A DNA stretch of 12,520 nt. Source: an uncultured Pseudomonadota bacterium (GTDB lineage: Bacteria > Pseudomonadota > Gammaproteobacteria > Xanthomonadales > Ahniellaceae). Shown one piece after another: positions 1-7,248 of the stretch. The DNA is taken from positions 1 to 12,520 of the forward strand of contig CALKUS010000276.1 in assembly GCA_937996755.1 (NCBI GenBank). Reading direction: 5' to 3'. The number at the start of each line of letters is the position of its first letter. The stretch's first letter is position 1. The position numbers were made by a program, and so were the translations under genes. The notes under the pieces were generated by a model. That model made no database searches. It saw only the letters and a program-made list of their open reading frames with translations, and was not told the origin of the DNA.

Positions 1-132
1 CACCCAGCCGGCGCCATGCTTGCGGCAGAACGAGCAGTCGCACGCACGCGGCGCCGTCGCGGCCGGATCGAGCGTCGACGCGAACGACACCGTCACGTCG
101 CCGCAGTGGCAGCCGCCGAGCAGGTCCGTCAT
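1..132 (-). CDS. GFA/CENP-V domain zinc-binding protein (N-terminal part, cut by window edge)
   Basis: Only the first 44 codons are inside the window. The peptide opens MTDLLGGCHCGDV and continues with RACDCSFCRKHGAGW. This is the signature of the GFA family (Pfam Glutathione-dependent formaldehyde-activating enzyme / CENP-V): a GGCHCG motif (Cys8, Cys10) followed by CxCSxC (Cys31, Cys33, Cys36). In the family these cysteines bind zinc. The founding member, from Paracoccus, was described as speeding the condensation of formaldehyde with glutathione, but most homologues have no proven reaction, so substrate and pathway remain open here. The ATG at 132-130 overlaps the TGA of the upstream membrane-protein gene (ATGA), which indicates translational coupling; this is the third gene of a minus-strand operon starting near 1174. 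No signal peptide is seen, so it is presumably cytoplasmic. Family assignment is firm; function is not. Confidence 0.85.
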   Translation of the reverse strand, partial: MTDLLGGCHCGDVTVSFASTLDPAATAPRACDCSFCRKHGAGWV

Positions 133-650
133 CGCTGGAACTCCGCCGCGACGTCCGGCTGCAGCAGCCGGTATCCGATCCACCCGAACAGGCAGCAGAA
201 CACCGTTGCGAACCCGAACGACAGGACGCGGATCACCAGGATGAACGCGAAGAATCCGATGTCGGCGGGGTTCGAGGCGGCCGCTTCCGCCTGCACGGCC
301 GATGTGAAGTCGTACTGCAGCCACGCGACACCGAGGTTCCACGCCACGCCGAGCGCCATCAATGCGACGAACACGACGCGCGCCCATTCGCGGCGTTGCA
401 CGAGGCCGATCGACGCCGCGATCGTGACTACACCGAGCGCGAGGTTCGCGAGCAGCATCCAGCGCAGGTTGACGAGCACCCAGCGCGCCGATGGCGGGAA
501 CACTTCCCATGACGCAATGTCCGCCTGGAACGGCGCGAACGCCGCGAACAGCAGGTTCTGGACGACCGCGATGCACAGCAGCAGCGTGCCGAGGACGACG
601 AACGTCCAGCCGACGGCCGTGACGAAACCCGATTGCGGCTGCGCATTCAC
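129..650 (-). CDS. Four-helix integral membrane protein, paralogue of the upstream gene
   Basis: A 173-residue hydrophobic protein of unknown function. Four membrane segments are visible at about residues 10-37, 60-83, 90-112 and 131-160, with a short charged loop, QRREWAR, between helices 2 and 3. The chosen start is a GTG at 650-648, which overlaps the TGA stop of the preceding gene (GTGA). The frame stays open further upstream, but that stretch is arginine-rich shadow sequence antisense to the neighbouring gene's coding strand, so the overlap start is preferred. The protein aligns end to end with the gene just upstream: both begin xNAxPxSxFVT, both have LALGVV..AS and RRxWxR in the middle, and both end WRL/YRL-xQPxxxAEF. 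This is a tandem duplication. I do not recognise a named domain; a small sensor or transport accessory protein is conceivable but unsupported. Confidence 0.8.
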   Translation of the reverse strand: MNAQPQSGFVTAVGWTFVVLGTLLLCIAVVQNLLFAAFAPFQADIASWEVFPPSARWVLVNLRWMLLANLALGVVTIAASIGLVQRREWARVVFVALMALGVAWNLGVAWLQYDFTSAVQAEAAASNPADIGFFAFILVIRVLSFGFATVFCCLFGWIGYRLLQPDVAAEFQR

Positions 651-1174
651 GAGTGGAATTCCGCGCGGATCGCCGGCTGCGTGAGCCGCCAGCCGAGCCA
701 GGCGAACACGGCTGCCGTGCCGAGGGCGACGATCGCGACCATCACCTGCACGGCGATCGTAACGGCGCCGACCGTCGCGCCGATGGTGTCGTCGACGCCG
801 CTCACGATCTCGCGCACGCCGCTGTAGAGCAGCGCCTGCCAGGCGACCGATGCCGCGAGCAGCACGATGAGCAGCGCGAGCAGCACGATCATCGCGATGC
901 GCGACCATGGCCGGCGACGCATCAGGTCGATCGACGCCCAGAGCGCGACGACACCGAGCGCGAGGCCGCCGAGCAGCAGCTCACGCAGGTGCGAAGCGAC
1001 CCATGCGACCGATTCGGGGAAGCCGGCGAACAGTGCCGCGGGTGGCAGGAAGGCCTCCGGAACGACGAGCGCTGCGAGGTTCTCCAGGCCAGCGAGCAGC
1101 ACGTAGCTCGCCGACACGGCGATCGAGATCCACGCGAGGTTCGTCACGAACAGCGAACGCGGCGGCGCATTCAT
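647..1174 (-). CDS. Four-helix integral membrane protein, first gene of a three-gene operon
   Basis: A 175-residue protein (MNAPPRSLFVTNLAW...) with four predicted membrane segments at roughly 12-36, 62-84, 91-114 and 133-161. It carries a positively charged loop, MRRRPWSR, at 85-92 and a conserved-looking tail, GWRLTQPAIRAEFHS. It is the paralogue of the next gene downstream, and the two share the same helix spacing. The ATG at 1174 has a GGGAG stretch 11 bases upstream, slightly far for a ribosome site, and a TAACAT -10-like box 30 bases upstream. The stop overlaps the GTG start of the paralogue, and that gene in turn overlaps the GFA-family gene, so all three are probably made from one mRNA. 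No catalytic or ligand-binding motif is recognisable. Existence of the gene is well supported by hydrophobic pattern and duplication; function is unknown. Confidence 0.82.
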   Translation of the reverse strand: MNAPPRSLFVTNLAWISIAVSASYVLLAGLENLAALVVPEAFLPPAALFAGFPESVAWVASHLRELLLGGLALGVVALWASIDLMRRRPWSRIAMIVLLALLIVLLAASVAWQALLYSGVREIVSGVDDTIGATVGAVTIAVQVMVAIVALGTAAVFAWLGWRLTQPAIRAEFHS

Positions 1175-1204
1175 GCAGCGGCGGGCTCCCGTGGCGTTGC
1201 GCCC

Positions 1205-1245
1205 ATGTTAGCGGCTGTCGGGGCGGACGCACGGCGCGCTAGCAT
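1205..1245. promoter_or_regulatory. Divergent promoter region between the membrane-protein operon and the MFS gene
   Basis: The 83 bases between the two divergent start codons (1174 and 1258) contain two -10-like TAnnnT boxes. TAACAT reads leftward at 1210-1205 and TAGCAT reads rightward at 1240-1245. TA steps are scarce in this GC-rich sequence, so their placement on both sides is suggestive. No convincing -35 hexamer is seen for either. The rightward box ends 12 bases before the MFS ATG, and there is no Shine-Dalgarno sequence there, so that transcript would have a leader of only about five bases. This is inferred from motif and position only. Confidence 0.35.
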
Positions 1246-1257
1246 GTACGCGCCGCG

Positions 1258-2931
1258 ATGACCCCGACCGCCGACCCGCCTCCGCCGCGCCCCGCTTCCG
1301 CGCTTTCGCCGTTCGCGTACCCCATTTTCCGCCAGGTCTGGCTCGCGAATTCGGCGTCGAGCCTGGGCGGCCTCGTGCAGTCGGTGGGCGCGTCGTGGCT
1401 GATGTTGTCGCTCGCGAAGTCGGCCGGGATGGTGGCGCTCGTGCAGGCGTCGACGTCGCTGCCGATCATGCTGCTCTCGCTGCTCGCGGGCGCGATGGCC
1501 GACAACCTCGACCGCCGGCGCGTGATGCTGGGCGCGCAGGTCTTCATGTTCGTGGTGTCGATCGCGCTCGCGATCTGCGCATGGGCCGGCCTGCTCACGC
1601 CGTGGCTGCTGCTGTCGTTCACGTTCCTCATCGGCTGCGGCGCCGCGTTCAACGCGCCTGCGTGGCAGGCCTCGGTGGGCGACATGGTGCCGCGCGCCGA
1701 GCTCGCGCATGCGGTGTCGCTGAACAGCATGGGCTTCAACATCGCGCGCAGCATCGGTCCCGCGATCGGCGGCGCGATCGTCGCGGCGGCCGGTGCGGCC
1801 GCGGCGTTCGCGGTGAACGCGTTGAGCTACGTCGGCCTGATCGTGGTGCTGGCGCGCTGGAAGCCGGAAGCGGTGCCGAACCCGCTGCCGCGCGAGCCCT
1901 TGCGCACGGCGATCAACGCGGGCGTCCGCTACGTGATGCTCTCGCCCGCCCTGCTCACCGTCATGTTCCGCGCCGTCGTGTTCGGATTCGGCGCGAGCTC
2001 GGTGATGGCGCTGATGCCGCTCGTGGCGAAGCACCTGGTGGGCGGCGGTCCGTTGACCTACGGACTGCTGCTCGGGGCATTCGGTGTCGGCGCCGTGCTG
2101 GGTGCGCTCGGCAGCGCGCGGTTGCGGCGCATGCTGTCGACGGAAAGCCTGGTGCGCGCCGCGAGCGTCGTGTTCGCCGGTGCAGCCGCGGCCACCGCGG
2201 CGAGCGGCAACCTCTGGGCCACGATGGCGACGCTGCTGCTCGCCGGCGCGAGCTGGGTGCTCGCCTTGTCGACGTTCAACGTGAGCGTGCAGCTCTCCGC
2301 ACCGCGCTGGGTGGTCGCACGCGCGGTGTCGCTCTACCAGATGGCCGCATTCGGGGGCATTGCCGCTGGCGCATGGACCTGGGGCGCGGTCGCCGAGCGC
2401 CACTCCCTCGCGCATGCCTTCTACGCGGCGGCGATCGTCCTGCTCGCCTGCGCCGCGATGGGCCTGCGCTTCCGCCTCGCGCAGTCGGAGGCGATCAACC
2501 TGGAGCCGCTGCGCCAGTGGTCGGAGCCGAACACGATCGTGCCCGTCGACGCGCGCACGGGCCCGGTCGTGATCACGATCGAGTACCGCATCCGCGAGGC
2601 CGACCTTTTCGCGTTCCTCGCCGCGATGGCCGAGCGCGGGCGCATCCGCCGCCGCGATGGGGCGCGGCAGTGGGCGCTCCTGCGCGATCTCAACGACTCC
2701 GAGCTCTGGATCGAGCGCTACAAGACGCCGACGTGGGCCGACTATGTGCGCTTGAACCACCGCATCACGCAGAACGACGCCTACATCCCGGCCCGCCTGC
2801 GCGAACTGCACCGCGGCCCCGAGCCGCCGCAGGTGCGGCGGATGATCGAGCGGCAGACGAGCGCGCCGAGCACCGCGCAGCTGCCCGAGCCGGAAGTGGA
2901 TTCGACGACACCGGCCGAGCCGCCGCACTGA
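1258..2931 (+). CDS. MFS transporter of the EntS-like MFS_3 family
   Basis: A 557-residue inner-membrane transporter. After a Pro-rich start, SPFAYPIFRQVWLANSASSLG leads into the first helix, as in the EntS/DitE-like MFS_3 family. The motif A loop between helices 2 and 3 is present as GAMADNLDRRR (about residues 78-88), and hydrophobic helices continue to about residue 410. The last ~125 residues form a soluble domain (VVITIEYRIREADLFAFLAAMAERGRIRRR ... ALLRDLNDSELWIERY) that many members of this subfamily carry after the twelve helices. EntS exports enterobactin, and relatives export siderophores or drugs; no siderophore genes are near, so the substrate is unknown. The ATG at 1258 lacks a Shine-Dalgarno sequence and lies close to a TAGCAT box, so the mRNA may be nearly leaderless. 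The TGA stop runs straight into a strong hairpin. Confidence 0.9.
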   Translation: MTPTADPPPPRPASALSPFAYPIFRQVWLANSASSLGGLVQSVGASWLMLSLAKSAGMVALVQASTSLPIMLLSLLAGAMADNLDRRRVMLGAQVFMFVVSIALAICAWAGLLTPWLLLSFTFLIGCGAAFNAPAWQASVGDMVPRAELAHAVSLNSMGFNIARSIGPAIGGAIVAAAGAAAAFAVNALSYVGLIVVLARWKPEAVPNPLPREPLRTAINAGVRYVMLSPALLTVMFRAVVFGFGASSVMALMPLVAKHLVGGGPLTYGLLLGAFGVGAVLGALGSARLRRMLSTESLVRAASVVFAGAAAATAASGNLWATMATLLLAGASWVLALSTFNVSVQLSAPRWVVARAVSLYQMAAFGGIAAGAWTWGAVAERHSLAHAFYAAAIVLLACAAMGLRFRLAQSEAINLEPLRQWSEPNTIVPVDARTGPVVITIEYRIREADLFAFLAAMAERGRIRRRDGARQWALLRDLNDSELWIERYKTPTWADYVRLNHRITQNDAYIPARLRELHRGPEPPQVRRMIERQTSAPSTAQLPEPEVDSTTPAEPPH

Positions 2932-2959
2932 CGAACGCGGCGCAATGCGCCGCGTTCGT
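2931..2959. terminator. Perfect 13-bp hairpin at the stop codon of the MFS gene
   Basis: The arms at 2931-2943 (ACGAACGCGGCGC) and 2947-2959 are exact reverse complements around a 3-base AAT loop. The left arm begins on the last base of the TGA stop. No T-run follows, so it is not a classical intrinsic terminator, but a stem of this strength directly after a stop codon between convergent genes is a plausible transcription stop or 3'-end stabiliser. Confidence 0.6.
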
Positions 2960-3024
2960 CATCCCGAGCGCAGCGAGGGATCTCTCGAACCACGAGTTCC
3001 CTCCGCCTACGGCGTCGGGATGAC
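2958..3024. repeat. REP-like palindromic intergenic element
   Basis: The element is bounded by GTCATCCCGA (2958-2967) and its exact inverse TCGGGATGAC (3015-3024). An inner pair, GAGGGATCTC (2975-2984) against GAGTTCCCTC (2994-3003), differs at one position, so the whole 67 bases can fold into one long imperfect stem. The left half, GTCATCCCGAGCGCAGCGAG, resembles a dispersed intergenic repeat that I recall from many proteobacterial genomes, where spurious translation gives 'HPERSEGS' peptides. Only one copy occurs in this window, so repetitiveness is from recall rather than shown. Such elements can act as REP-type sequences spread by RAYT transposases, or as mRNA ends. Confidence 0.65.
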
Positions 3025-3047
3025 CTGCGCGCGTTGCGCGCAGGTCA
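3021..3047. terminator. Perfect 12-bp hairpin at the stop codon of the ABC1 kinase gene
   Basis: The arms TGACCTGCGCGC (3021-3032) and GCGCGCAGGTCA (3036-3047) pair perfectly around a 3-base loop. On the minus strand the stem starts with the TGA stop itself. It mirrors the hairpin at the end of the convergent MFS gene and shares its outer bases with the REP-like element. There is no U-tract, so terminator activity is inferred from strength and position. Confidence 0.55.
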
Positions 3048-4811
3048 CTTCGGACCGCGGTCTTCCTTCGGCGCCACCTTGCGGTCGCCGCGGATCGAGC
3101 TCCAGATCAGGTTCACGCCGAGCACGGCCGCGATCATCATGAGGATCGTCGCGACGCCGGGCAGCCCGAAGAGCGTGAAGCGCGTCGGGATACGCATCAT
3201 CATGCCGGCGGTGATCAGCAGGCCGGTGCAGATCACGCCCGCGGTGATGCGGTTCGCGATCTTCTGCAGGCTCTCCATCAGGTGCGATTCCTCGAGCCCC
3301 GTGATGTGGATGCGGAAGCGGTTGTCGGACAGCATGCGCAGGATACTCGAGACCCGCTTCGGCGCTTCGCGGATCAGCTCCTGCGTTTCGATCAGCTCGC
3401 TCGCGACCTGGCTGGGCGAGACCGACTGCCAGAAGCGCTTCAGCGTGACGGTCTGCAGATGGCTCTTCACCGTCGACTTCACGTCGATCTTCGGGTCGAG
3501 CGCCACCAGTACCGCGTCCAGGTTCACGAAGGTCTTGCCGAGCAGCGTCATCTCCGAGGGCGGACGCAGGCCGCGCGCGGCGCCGAGGCGCGTCAGCTCG
3601 AGCACGAGCTGGCCTTCGGAGGCGGTGGCCGTCGTGGAATCCTGGTACGCGGCGTAGGCGGCGATGCGCTTGCTCGCCTGCTTCACGAACTCCGCTTCGT
3701 CGAAATCCTCGAGGCGCGTGCCGAGCGTGATGCACACCTCGGCTGCGTCCTCGCCGCGCGCGTCGACGATCGCCAGCAGCAGCTTGAGGAGCTGGTTGCG
3801 CGTCTGCAACGGCAGGTGCATCACCATGCCGAAGTCGAGCAGCGCGAGGCGGCCGTCGTCGGTGAGGAACACGTTGCCCGGATGCGGGTCGGCGTGGATC
3901 ATGCCGTGCACGAACACCTGGTCGAGGTAGGCCTTCATCAGCTCCTGGCCCAGCGCCGAGAGATCGGTCTCGGTGCGAAGCAGCTTCGGCGCGCTCGTCA
4001 CCTTGCGGCCCTTGATGAAGTCCATCGTGATCACGCGCTGCGTGGTCATGTCGGCGATGGGCTTCGGCACGACCAGTCGCTCGTACACCGCGAGATGCTC
4101 GGCGAACCGGCGCAGGTTTTCCGCCTCGAGCTGGTAGTCCAGCTCCGACGTGAGCGCCGCGCGGAACTCGTCCACCCAGTCGACGAAGCGGTAGCGGCGG
4201 CCCACGTCGGTGAGCTTGTCGACGGCACCGGCCGACGTCGTCAGCACGTCGAGGTCGTTGCGGATCAGCTGGCCGATGTTGGGCCGCTGCACCTTGACGA
4301 CCACCTGGCGGCCGCCGCGCAACGTGGCGAAATGGACCTGGCCGAGGGACGCGGCGGCGAGCGGCACCTCCTCGAACGACTCGAACAGCTTGGACAGCCG
4401 CACGCCCAGCTCGGCCTCGACGATCTCGCGCACGACGTCGAAGGAGATCGGTGCCACGTTGTCCTGCATGCGCTCGAGCGCGGCGATGTACGGCTCGGGC
4501 ACGAGGTCGGAGCGCGTGGACAAGGTCTGCCCGATCTTGACGAACGTCGGACCGAGCGCCTCGAGGTCCTTCACGAATTCCTCGGGCTTGCCTTCGGGAA
4601 TCGAGGCGGCACTCGCGCCCGCGAGCTTCTCGTCGACGTTCAGGTCCTTGAACACGCCGGCATTGCGATACTTGAGCAGGAAACGCCCGATCTCCGCGTA
4701 GCGGGACAGCCCGGGCGCCTCCTTCGGAGGCACGGGCAGTGCTGCTGGTTCCTGCAGCCCCGGGGCCGGGGCGGGTGCCAAGGCGGTTGCGGCCGACGAC
4801 TTCTTCGCCAT
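3045..4811 (-). CDS. ABC1/UbiB (AarF) family atypical protein kinase
   Basis: 588 residues, close to the family's usual size. The diagnostic features are in order: the KxGQ motif in GPTFVKIGQTLSTRSDLVP (about 88-105), the alanine-rich nucleotide loop AAASLGQVH (152-160) replacing the usual glycine loop, the lysine of VVKVQRP (173), the ExD-type SELDY (222-226), HADPHPGN (306-313) and LLDFG (324-328). Two hydrophobic segments at about 523-540 and 547-570 anchor the C-terminus in the membrane, as in UbiB. The family acts as an unconventional ATPase/kinase supporting ubiquinone biosynthesis and lipid or quinone handling. This gene stands alone rather than beside ubiE and ubiJ, so I do not assign ubiB. 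The N-terminal ~35 residues are Ala/Pro-rich and look disordered. A strong GGGAGA lies 8 bases before the ATG at 4811. Family firm, exact role open. Confidence 0.92.
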   Translation of the reverse strand: MAKKSSAATALAPAPAPGLQEPAALPVPPKEAPGLSRYAEIGRFLLKYRNAGVFKDLNVDEKLAGASAASIPEGKPEEFVKDLEALGPTFVKIGQTLSTRSDLVPEPYIAALERMQDNVAPISFDVVREIVEAELGVRLSKLFESFEEVPLAAASLGQVHFATLRGGRQVVVKVQRPNIGQLIRNDLDVLTTSAGAVDKLTDVGRRYRFVDWVDEFRAALTSELDYQLEAENLRRFAEHLAVYERLVVPKPIADMTTQRVITMDFIKGRKVTSAPKLLRTETDLSALGQELMKAYLDQVFVHGMIHADPHPGNVFLTDDGRLALLDFGMVMHLPLQTRNQLLKLLLAIVDARGEDAAEVCITLGTRLEDFDEAEFVKQASKRIAAYAAYQDSTTATASEGQLVLELTRLGAARGLRPPSEMTLLGKTFVNLDAVLVALDPKIDVKSTVKSHLQTVTLKRFWQSVSPSQVASELIETQELIREAPKRVSSILRMLSDNRFRIHITGLEESHLMESLQKIANRITAGVICTGLLITAGMMMRIPTRFTLFGLPGVATILMMIAAVLGVNLIWSSIRGDRKVAPKEDRGPK

Positions 4812-4920
4812 CGAGGCGATCTCCCTGCGCGACGGTCGGGATCCGGGCAGGCGTGCGCGTCACCGGCCTCGGCTTGTGTCGTGACGGACTATGCACGCCG
4901 CGTGCCGCACGATGCGCGTG

Positions 4921-4946
4921 TATGCTCGCGCTCCCGCGCGCCGGAG
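4921..4946 (+). promoter_or_regulatory. -10-like box and ribosome binding site of the exported three-gene unit
   Basis: TATGCT at 4921-4926 is a good -10-like box 27 bases before the start codon, without a clear -35 partner. GGAG at 4943-4946 is a Shine-Dalgarno sequence 7 bases before the ATG at 4954. This fixes that ATG over in-frame ATGs further upstream (4891, 4912), which would add an arginine-rich extension ahead of the signal peptide. The rest of the 142-base gap up to the divergent kinase gene shows nothing else recognisable. Confidence 0.4.
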
Positions 4947-4953
4947 CCGTTCG

Positions 4954-6111
4954 ATGTACCGCCAGCTTTTCCTGCGAGTCGTGCTGTTTGCGGGCCTGCT
5001 CGCGCCGATCGTCGCGAACGCCGCGACGCCCGAGCCGCCGCCGACGCTCGCGGGCACGTGGCGGGGCCCGCAGGCGCCGCTCGTCGCGCAGCTGTTGCGC
5101 GGCGAACGCGTCGGACTGCCGCCGCTGCCCGCCGACGGCGCGAAGCCCTGGACGTACCAGCCGCACGGCGAGTCCGGCGTGCCGGCGAAGCTCGGCGCCG
5201 TGTACGGCGGCAGCGATGCGCAGCAGGTCCAGGGCATCGCCGCGATCTTCGAAGGCCTGCGCGATTCGTTTTCTACCGAGGCCGGCACGGACGGGCAGGA
5301 CGCCGACGTCGTTGCCGCGATGACGCTGTTCGTCGCCGCGAGCACCGCCGCGCGCCAGCGCAACGACGTGATGGCCGATGCCGACGCGGACCGGCTCTAC
5401 CTGTTGCTCGCGCGCGCGTTCGCCGCCGCGCCGGAATTGCGCAAGCTCACGGACGCCGACAAGCAGTACATGCGCGACTGGTTCGCTTCGGTCGGCGGCT
5501 TCATCGCGACCAGCCTCCGTGCGCAGCGCGGCGCGGAAGACCGCATGCAGAAGCTCGACCTGCTCGTCGACGACGCGGTGTCGGCGGCGCTCGGCATGCA
5601 GGCGAAGGCGCTCGAGCCGCTGCGCGCGATCGCGCTGTCCGATCCCGGCTCGAAGACCGCCGACGCCGCAGCAATGGCGTCCATCGCCGGCCGCTGGGCG
5701 GCGAGCGACACCTCGAGCGACGGCGCGTGGTTCAAGCGCGAGTACGTGCTCGGCGGCGACGGCAAGTACCGCTACAAGTCCGAGCGCCGCTCGGGCCCGG
5801 CGCCGGCCAATCGCTACGACACCGTCGAGGAAGGCGGGACGTGGACGATCGCGGGAACGCAACTGACGCTCGCACCGGAGTGGTCGACGCTCACGATCCG
5901 CGATGGCGCAGGCAGCATCACCGGTGGTCGCGCCAGCCCGAACGAGCGCGTGGCGTACGGCTGGGACCTGAGCCTGGCCGCGGCAGCCGGCGAAGCGCAG
6001 CTCGTCCTGCGCACGCCGAAGCCGACGAACCGCGACGGCGCGCTCGTCGCGGACGCCCCGGAAGCCGTTTACCGCTTCGCGCGCAGCACGCGGGTCGAGT
6101 GGCGCTGGTGA
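4954..6111 (+). CDS. Secreted two-domain protein: helical DUF6683-like region plus lipocalin-like domain
   Basis: 385 residues. The N-terminus MYRQLFLRVVLFAGLLAPIVANA-A is a clear Sec signal peptide, probably cut after Ala23, so the product should be periplasmic or outer. A helical middle part at about 88-225 (GIAAIFEGLRDSF, ADVVAAMTLFVAAS, LTDADKQYMRDWFASVGGFI, then Met215) resembles in pattern the DUF6683 family; I hold this loosely. The last part, about 243-378, looks like a lipocalin-type beta barrel: IAGRWAAS at its start, DGKYRYKS, then EEGGTWTIAGTQLTLAP. A similar LAGTWRGP stands at 32-39. No enzyme motif is seen. The ATG is chosen for its GGAG ribosome site and the signal peptide. It heads an apparent operon of three exported proteins, with only 30 bases to the next gene and no promoter-like TA box in between. 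Confidence 0.75.
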   Translation: MYRQLFLRVVLFAGLLAPIVANAATPEPPPTLAGTWRGPQAPLVAQLLRGERVGLPPLPADGAKPWTYQPHGESGVPAKLGAVYGGSDAQQVQGIAAIFEGLRDSFSTEAGTDGQDADVVAAMTLFVAASTAARQRNDVMADADADRLYLLLARAFAAAPELRKLTDADKQYMRDWFASVGGFIATSLRAQRGAEDRMQKLDLLVDDAVSAALGMQAKALEPLRAIALSDPGSKTADAAAMASIAGRWAASDTSSDGAWFKREYVLGGDGKYRYKSERRSGPAPANRYDTVEEGGTWTIAGTQLTLAPEWSTLTIRDGAGSITGGRASPNERVAYGWDLSLAAAAGEAQLVLRTPKPTNRDGALVADAPEAVYRFARSTRVEWRW

Positions 6112-6141
6112 CCGGTGCTTGATCCGCGCCGCGGCGACCGC

Positions 6142-7248
6142 ATGTCGCCGTCCATGCACCGTTCCCTTCCGCGTGCCCTTGCGCTCGCGCTCGCCCTGCT
6201 GCTCGTCGCTTGCGCGACGCCGCCGCGCCATGCGGAACGCACGCCCACCGAGGTGCGCGCGCAGCTCGCATCGCTGCTGCCGGCGAAGCTGGACGACCGC
6301 ACCGGCTGGGCCGCGGACATCGAGTCGGCATTCGCGCGCATCGACGTGCCGCCGAGCACGGAAAACCTCTGCGCCGCGCTCGCGGTCGTCGAGCAGGAAT
6401 CGACCTATCGCGCCGATCCCCAAGTGCCCGGGCTCGCTCGCCTCGCTCGCACCGAGATCGAGAAGCGCGCATCCGCGAAGCACGTGCCGCATTTCCTCGT
6501 CAGCGCCGCGCTCGACATGGAGTCTTCGAGCGGCAAGACCTACTCGCAACGGCTCGCGCGCGTCCGCACGGAGCGCGAGCTGAGCGAGTTGTTCGAGGAC
6601 TTCATCGACCAGGTGCCGCTCGGCCGCAGGCTGTTCGCGTCGTCCAACCCGGTTCGCACGGGCGGACCCATGCAGGTGTCCGTCGAGTTCGCGCAGCGCT
6701 ACGCGCGCGAGCACGGCTATCCGCACGACGAGGGCGAGTCCGTGCGGCACGCGGTCTTCACGCGGCGCGGCGGGTTGTACTTCGGCATCGCGCACCTGCT
6801 CGACTACCCGAATGCGTACGACCGGCACATCTACCGCTTCGCCGATTTCAACGCCGGCTGGCATGCCAGCCGAAACGCGGCGTTCCAGTCCGCGCTCGGC
6901 GTCGCGACCGGGCGCAGGCTCGCGCTCGACGGCGACCTCGTGGCGGATGGCGTGGGCGAGACCGAGCGCGCTGCGCGCACGCTCGGCGCCTCGCTGGGCC
7001 TCGACGATCGCGCGATCCGGCGCGCGCTCGAACGCGGCGCAGGGGCGGACTTCGAACAGACGGCGCTCTACCGCGGCGTCTTCGCGCTGGCACAGGCACG
7101 GTCGGGCCGCCCGCAGCCGCGCGCCGTGTTGCCGCAGATCCGGCTGGAGAGCCCGAAGATCACGCGTCCGCTCACCACCGCCTGGTTCGCGAACCGCGTG
7201 CAGGAGCGCTACCAGCGTTGCGTCAACCGGGCGTTCGGCCCGGGCTGA
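6142..7248 (+). CDS. DUF1615 family lipoprotein
   Basis: 368 residues from this ATG. The N-terminus is a lipoprotein signal peptide ending in the lipobox LVAC; the cysteine (residue 24) would be lipidated and the protein anchored in the envelope. The body matches the conserved DUF1615 pattern as I know it: WAADIESAFARI, ENLCAALAVVEQES, DPQVPGLARLA, TERELSELFEDFI..VPLGRRLF, NPVRTGGPMQVSVEFA, FTRRGGLYFGIAHLLDYP, YRFADFNAGWHASRNAAFQ, LALDGDL and the closing SPKITRPLTTAWFA. The many conserved Glu, Asp and Arg positions suggest an enzyme; VVEQES and NAGWHASRNAAFQ would fit a lysozyme-like peptidoglycan fold, but that is inference. Start is uncertain: an in-frame GTG at 6115 or ATG at 6154 (a compact 20-residue signal) are alternatives. 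It is likely co-transcribed with the gene before it. Confidence 0.92.
   Translation: MSPSMHRSLPRALALALALLLVACATPPRHAERTPTEVRAQLASLLPAKLDDRTGWAADIESAFARIDVPPSTENLCAALAVVEQESTYRADPQVPGLARLARTEIEKRASAKHVPHFLVSAALDMESSSGKTYSQRLARVRTERELSELFEDFIDQVPLGRRLFASSNPVRTGGPMQVSVEFAQRYAREHGYPHDEGESVRHAVFTRRGGLYFGIAHLLDYPNAYDRHIYRFADFNAGWHASRNAAFQSALGVATGRRLALDGDLVADGVGETERAARTLGASLGLDDRAIRRALERGAGADFEQTALYRGVFALAQARSGRPQPRAVLPQIRLESPKITRPLTTAWFANRVQERYQRCVNRAFGPG

Noticed and set aside
651..908. Longer N-terminus for the second membrane protein
   Set aside because: The extension is antisense-like Arg-rich sequence within the upstream gene; the GTGA overlap and alignment with the paralogue place the start at 650.
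1171..2928. A 585-codon minus-strand frame antisense to the MFS gene
   Set aside because: Its composition is His/Arg/Gln/Ala-rich with no recognisable domain, while the opposite strand encodes a clear MFS transporter.
2945..3024. A short reading frame giving HPERSEGS-type peptide
   Set aside because: It comes from translating the palindromic repeat; it lies in a structured convergent gap with no ribosome site and is a known kind of spurious ORF.
3282..6122. A 946-codon plus-strand frame across the kinase and the following gene
   Set aside because: It is a shadow of the minus-strand ABC1 gene and then out of frame with the signal-peptide protein; no domain is visible.
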